Below, in pieces: positions 26,277 through 29,412 of a stretch of 29,412 bases of DNA. Position 1 is the first letter of the stretch. Every line of letters begins with the position of its first letter. The stretch comes from RECO01 sp050485385. Lineage in GTDB: Bacteria; Pseudomonadota; Alphaproteobacteria; Geminicoccales; Geminicoccaceae. Position numbers and translations under genes: made by a program. Where the stretch lies: the NCBI GenBank assembly GCA_050485385.1, contig JBJHBG010000062.1, forward strand, positions 1 to 29,412, given 5' to 3'. The notes below the pieces were generated by a model. That model saw only the letters and a list, made by a program, of their open reading frames with translations, did no database searches and was not told where the DNA came from.

Positions 26277-27412
26277 GGATCACGGCACTCCACAGCTTCA
26301 TGAGCCACGACCGGAACCGCCCGCGCGTGCTCGTGCGCATCGACACCGACGAAGGGGTGAGCGGCTGGGGCGAGTGCTACAACCACGGCCCCGATCGCGC
26401 CCTGCCGCCCATCCTCGACTACCTCTTTCTGCAGATCCAGGGCGAGGATCCGCGGCGCATCGAGCGGCTGATCCTGAAGCTGCTCCAGCAGTCGCGCTTT
26501 CCGCCGGGGGCGATGGGGCTCGCCGCCATCTCCGGCATCGACCACGCGCTTTGGGACATCTCCGCCAAGGCCCTTGGCGTGCCGGTCTACCAGCTCATCG
26601 GCGGCCACACCCGCGACCGCGTCGAGGTCTATGCCGGTGTCTACACGGCACCGGACCCCGAGATCGCCCGCGACCAGTTGGCGGCGCTGAACGAGCGCTG
26701 GGGCTTCCGCACCTTCAAGCTCAGCCCCTTCCGCGTCGACTGGCACGCCCATCGCTGGGGCGAGGTGGTGCGCACCAGTGCCGAGTACTTCCGCACCTTG
26801 CGCGAGGTCTGCCCCACCGACTATGCCTTCGCCTTCGACGCGCACGCCAAGATCTTCGAGCCCTTTCAGGCGGTGCAACTCGGCAATGCACTTGCCCCCT
26901 ACGACCCGCTGTTCTTCGAGGAACCCCTGCGGCCCGAGCACATGCCGGCCTGGGGCGAGCTGAAGGCGAAGCTCGCCTGCCCGCTCGCCACCGGCGAAAG
27001 CCTCTACAGCCGCTTCGAGTTCCTGAGCCTGCTCGCCGTCAAGGGCGCCGACATCATCCAGCCGGACATCTGCGTCGTCGGCGGGCTCTTGGAGATGCGG
27101 AAGATCGCGGCACTTGCGGAGGCGCACTTCGTCACCGTCGCCCCGCACAACCCGATGGGTCCCTTGGCGACCGCGGTGAACCTGCACTTCTCGGCAGCGC
27201 AGCCGAACTTCAAGATCCTCGAATACCGGCTGCCGGAGGACGCCCCCTACGTGGTCGACCCCTATCTGCCGAAGGACGGCTACCTGGAGCTCAGGCCGGA
27301 TCGGCCCGGCTGGGGCGTCGAGATCGACGAGGACTACCTCGCAACGGACCGCTACGTGCACTGGGAGCGCAAGCTGCCCGTGCGACCCGACGGTTCCATC
27401 GCCTACCCCTGA
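26273..27412 (+). CDS. Enolase-superfamily sugar-acid dehydratase 2 (galactonate dehydratase-like)
   Basis: A 379-residue mandelate-racemase-subgroup protein. Ligands are Asp189, Glu216 and Glu242. The catalytic dyad is His292-Asp265, and His191 follows the first ligand as in DgoD. The Lys motif is Lys149-Leu-Ser151. GIDHALWDISAKALGVPVY and APHNPMGPLATAVNLHF closely follow the galactonate dehydratase pattern, so of the three enzymes this is the best DgoD candidate. The GTG start overlaps the previous stop (GTGA) and has GGGAG 7 bases before it. It is a distinct paralogue of its neighbour, not a tandem copy, which suggests a different sugar acid. Confidence 0.85.
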   Translation: MRITALHSFMSHDRNRPRVLVRIDTDEGVSGWGECYNHGPDRALPPILDYLFLQIQGEDPRRIERLILKLLQQSRFPPGAMGLAAISGIDHALWDISAKALGVPVYQLIGGHTRDRVEVYAGVYTAPDPEIARDQLAALNERWGFRTFKLSPFRVDWHAHRWGEVVRTSAEYFRTLREVCPTDYAFAFDAHAKIFEPFQAVQLGNALAPYDPLFFEEPLRPEHMPAWGELKAKLACPLATGESLYSRFEFLSLLAVKGADIIQPDICVVGGLLEMRKIAALAEAHFVTVAPHNPMGPLATAVNLHFSAAQPNFKILEYRLPEDAPYVVDPYLPKDGYLELRPDRPGWGVEIDEDYLATDRYVHWERKLPVRPDGSIAYP

Positions 27413-27427
27413 CACGGAGCGATCACG

Positions 27428-28135
27428 ATGAGCAATGACGCCACCATCCGCGCGCAGCTCGAGGTCGTCGGCACGGCGACGCTCACCACCCAGCTCATGA
27501 AGCGCAATCTCAGGAACCAGTTCGTCCAAGGGGTACGGCCGATGAGCGGCTGCACGCGCAATCTCGTCGGTCCCGCAACGACACTCCGCTATATCCCCGC
27601 GCGCGAGGATTTGGACACGCTCGAGGTGTTCGAGGACAGGAGCCACCCGCAGCGCAAGGTGGTGGAGGATATCCCGCCCGGCAACGTGCTGGTGATGGAC
27701 TGCCGGGGCGACGCGTCGGCCGCGTCCGCCGGCGGCATTCTCCTCACCCGCATGATGGTGCGGGGTGCGGCCGGGGTGGTGACCGACGGCGGCCTGCGCG
27801 ACAGCGACGACATCGCCGAACTCGATTGGCCGGTCTACGCCAAGGCCCCCTCGGCGCCGACCAACCTCACCAAGCACCACGCGGTCGACATCGACCTGCC
27901 GATCGGTTGCGGCACGGTGCCGGTCTATCCGGGCGACTGGATCGTCGGCGACGCCGACGGCGTGGTCGTGCTTCCCCAGGAGATCGCGGCCGAGGTCGCC
28001 GCCGACGGTTTCGCCCAGCACCAGTTCGAGCAGTTCGTGCTCGCCGAAGTGCGACAAGGGGCGTCCATCTTCGGACTCTACCCGCCGGACGCGGCGACGC
28101 GGGCGCGTTACGAGGCTTGGCAACGAAAGCAATGA
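27428..28135 (+). CDS. RraA-like / HMG-CHA aldolase family protein
   Basis: A 235-residue member of the RraA family. Its closest enzymatic relatives are class II pyruvate aldolases (4-hydroxy-4-methyl-2-oxoglutarate aldolase); E. coli RraA itself inhibits RNase E. The aldolase signature DGGLRD is at residues 120-125, with Arg124 and Asp125 as the expected substrate- and metal-binding residues. GDWIVGDADGVVVLP is the usual C-terminal block. Lying between dehydratase genes, it more likely acts as an aldolase or keto-acid decarboxylase on a dehydratase product than on RNase E. GGAG (27416-27419) sets the start. The stop overlaps the next ATG (ATGA). Confidence 0.87.
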   Translation: MSNDATIRAQLEVVGTATLTTQLMKRNLRNQFVQGVRPMSGCTRNLVGPATTLRYIPAREDLDTLEVFEDRSHPQRKVVEDIPPGNVLVMDCRGDASAASAGGILLTRMMVRGAAGVVTDGGLRDSDDIAELDWPVYAKAPSAPTNLTKHHAVDIDLPIGCGTVPVYPGDWIVGDADGVVVLPQEIAAEVAADGFAQHQFEQFVLAEVRQGASIFGLYPPDAATRARYEAWQRKQ

Positions 28136-29295
28136 GCGTGCGCATCGCCGAGGTCGCCACTACCGTCTTCACCTACGAGACCGACATCGTGCGCGATTCG
28201 GACGGCCACGGCCATCCGGGCGAGCCGCATCCGACCAGGGGTGCCCTGCTCACCGTCCGCGCCGAGGACGGCACCGAGGGACACATCGTCACCGGCCCCG
28301 GCGACGTCCGCGAGGACTTGGTCGCCCGCTTCGTCCGCCCGGTGCTGGTGGGCGCCGATCCGTTGCAGCGCGAGAGGCTCTGGCGCGGCCTCTACAAGTG
28401 GCAGCGCGGCAGTGCTGCCCTCCTCACCGACCGCACGCTCTGCGCGGTCGAGCTGGCGCTTTGGGACCTCGTCGGCAAGCTGGTGGGCCAGCCCGTCTGG
28501 AAGCTCGCCGGCGGCTACCGCGACAAGGTGCCGGCCTATGCCAGCACCATGTGCGGCGACGACCTGGCGGGCGGGCTCGCCACCGCCGACGACTACGGCC
28601 GGTTCGCCGAGTGGTGCGTCAAGGAGCGCGGCTACAGGGCGGTCAAGCTCCACACCTGGATGCCGCCGATCCCGGGCGCACCCGACGTGAAGCTCGACTA
28701 CGCCGCCTGCGCCGCGGTGCGCGAGGCCGTCGGCCCCGACGTACCGCTGATGCTCGACCCCAACCACTGGTACTCCAGGACCGACACGCTCTGGCTGGCG
28801 CAGAAGCTGGAGGAGCTGGGCTTTCTCTGGATGGAGGAGCCGATGGAGGAAGCGTCCATCGCCTCCTATGTCTGGCTCCGCTCGAAGCTGCGGCGGCTGA
28901 ACATCCTCGGCCCCGAGACGATGACCGGCAAGCACTGGACCCGCGCCGAGTGGATCGCCCAGGGGGCGTGCGACCTCGTTCGCACCGGCGTTTGGGACGT
29001 CGGCGGCATCGGCCCGTCCTTGAAGATCGCGCATCTGGCCGAGAGCTTCGGCATGGACTGCGAGGTCCACGGCACCGGTGCCGGCAACCTCGCCGTCTGC
29101 GCCGCCATCCCCAACACCCGCTTCTACGAGCGCGGCCTCTTGCATCCCTTCATCGACTACGACCGGCCAAGGGCCTACCAGCGCCGCATCGACGACGAGA
29201 TGGACCAGGACGGCTTCGTCCACCTCAGCCCCGAGCCGGGCTTGGGCCACGACCTCGACCTCGACTACATCCGGGCCAATCGCGTCGAGGGCTGA
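28132..29295 (+). CDS. Enolase-superfamily enzyme 3 (mandelate racemase/muconate lactonising type)
   Basis: A 387-residue enolase-superfamily protein distinct from the two upstream. Predicted ligands are Asp209 (LDPNHW), Glu235 (MEEP) and Glu262 (GPETMT). The dyad is His313-Asp289. The Lys motif is Lys172-Leu-His174, a KxH pattern unlike KxK or KxS. LDPNHW places Asn then His after the first ligand. These features indicate an acid-sugar dehydratase or related enzyme with another substrate, perhaps an aldarate or pentonate; the assignment is open. It is translationally coupled to the RraA-like gene and is the last gene visible. Confidence 0.82.
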   Translation: MSVRIAEVATTVFTYETDIVRDSDGHGHPGEPHPTRGALLTVRAEDGTEGHIVTGPGDVREDLVARFVRPVLVGADPLQRERLWRGLYKWQRGSAALLTDRTLCAVELALWDLVGKLVGQPVWKLAGGYRDKVPAYASTMCGDDLAGGLATADDYGRFAEWCVKERGYRAVKLHTWMPPIPGAPDVKLDYAACAAVREAVGPDVPLMLDPNHWYSRTDTLWLAQKLEELGFLWMEEPMEEASIASYVWLRSKLRRLNILGPETMTGKHWTRAEWIAQGACDLVRTGVWDVGGIGPSLKIAHLAESFGMDCEVHGTGAGNLAVCAAIPNTRFYERGLLHPFIDYDRPRAYQRRIDDEMDQDGFVHLSPEPGLGHDLDLDYIRANRVEG

Positions 29296-29301
29296 CGTAG
29301 C

Positions 29302-29323
29302 GGGGGGGGGGGGGGGGGGGGGG
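29302..29323. repeat. 22-base G homopolymer near the right edge
   Basis: Twenty-two consecutive G residues begin 7 bases after the last stop codon. They are followed by a GC-rich stretch (with a 6-bp stem at 29321-29335) and about 65 bases of A/C/G-rich sequence with no open frame. A run this long is foreign to the rest of the window and is typical of a read-end artefact at a contig border. The final 117 bases should be treated as doubtful. Confidence 0.7.
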
Positions 29324-29412
29324 CGCGCGGCGCCCGCCCCCGCGGGAGCAATAACCACACCCCACACGACCCCCGAGACGAGAGGGGAGACAAAGCCAAG
29401 CTGGAGAAGGGG

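Noticed and set aside
26216..28132. A 638-codon minus-strand open frame across the second dehydratase and aldolase genes
   Set aside because: It lies opposite two well-supported genes and shows no recognisable domain; such frames are expected at 70% GC.
29302..29323. Phase-variable homopolymer switch
   Set aside because: The run lies after the last stop, at the window edge, beside poor-quality-looking sequence; an artefact is more likely.

Overview
The window is a high-GC (roughly 70%) bacterial chromosome segment. Its tightly packed, translationally coupled operons, double-ATPase Opp/Dpp transporters, FCD-type GntR regulator and sugar-acid catabolic genes suggest an alphaproteobacterium, perhaps of the Rhodospirillales/Geminicoccales type. 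The taxonomic guess is inference; no rRNA or tRNA gene was seen. The right edge holds a 22-base G run followed by odd, low-quality-looking sequence, so it is probably a contig end.

Region 1 (1-4586, + strand) is a chain of small genes with gaps of a few bases or overlaps: the 3' tip of an unknown gene, a beta-lactamase-like serine esterase, a DUF1428 (YbaA-like) protein, a double-domain PhnB-like VOC protein, a DUF899 thioredoxin-like protein, a SnoaL-like NTF2-fold protein, a single PhnB-like VOC protein and an AHSA1-type SRPBCC protein. A convergent D-2-hydroxyacid dehydrogenase gene follows (4580-5506, - strand).

Region 2 (about 5850-10060) is an anomalous insert of clearly lower GC and different codon use. 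It carries one 1293-residue gene, a predicted STAND/NACHT-like P-loop NTPase that resembles stand-alone antiphage proteins. It has its own plausible sigma-70 promoter. Hairpins lie on both sides, and a frameshifted ParD-like remnant sits downstream. This is the best candidate for an undescribed system here.

Region 3 (10190-13609, - strand) is an operon reading gntR (FCD family), mannonate dehydratase, SMP-30/lactonase, uronate dehydrogenase. It diverges from region 4 (13766-19603, + strand), a complete Opp/Dpp-type ABC importer: a 643-aa binding protein, two permeases and a fused double ATPase. Region 5 (19816-29295, + strand) is a second complete importer (binding protein, two permeases, two separate ATPases) that runs straight into three enolase-superfamily sugar-acid dehydratase-like genes and an RraA-like aldolase. 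Together regions 3-5 look like a hexuronate/aldonate/aldarate uptake and breakdown locus. Importers bring in oligo- or glycosyl-uronates or sugar acids. Uronate dehydrogenase and lactonase oxidise hexuronate to aldarate. Mannonate dehydratase and the enolase-superfamily enzymes make 2-keto-3-deoxy acids, and the RraA-like protein may cleave a keto acid.

The regulatory link is visible in the DNA. A 15-bp near-palindrome (ATCTGTTTGACAGAT and relatives) occurs twice in the gntR/importer-1 intergenic region and twice upstream of importer 2. The local GntR protein probably controls both transporters and everything behind them.
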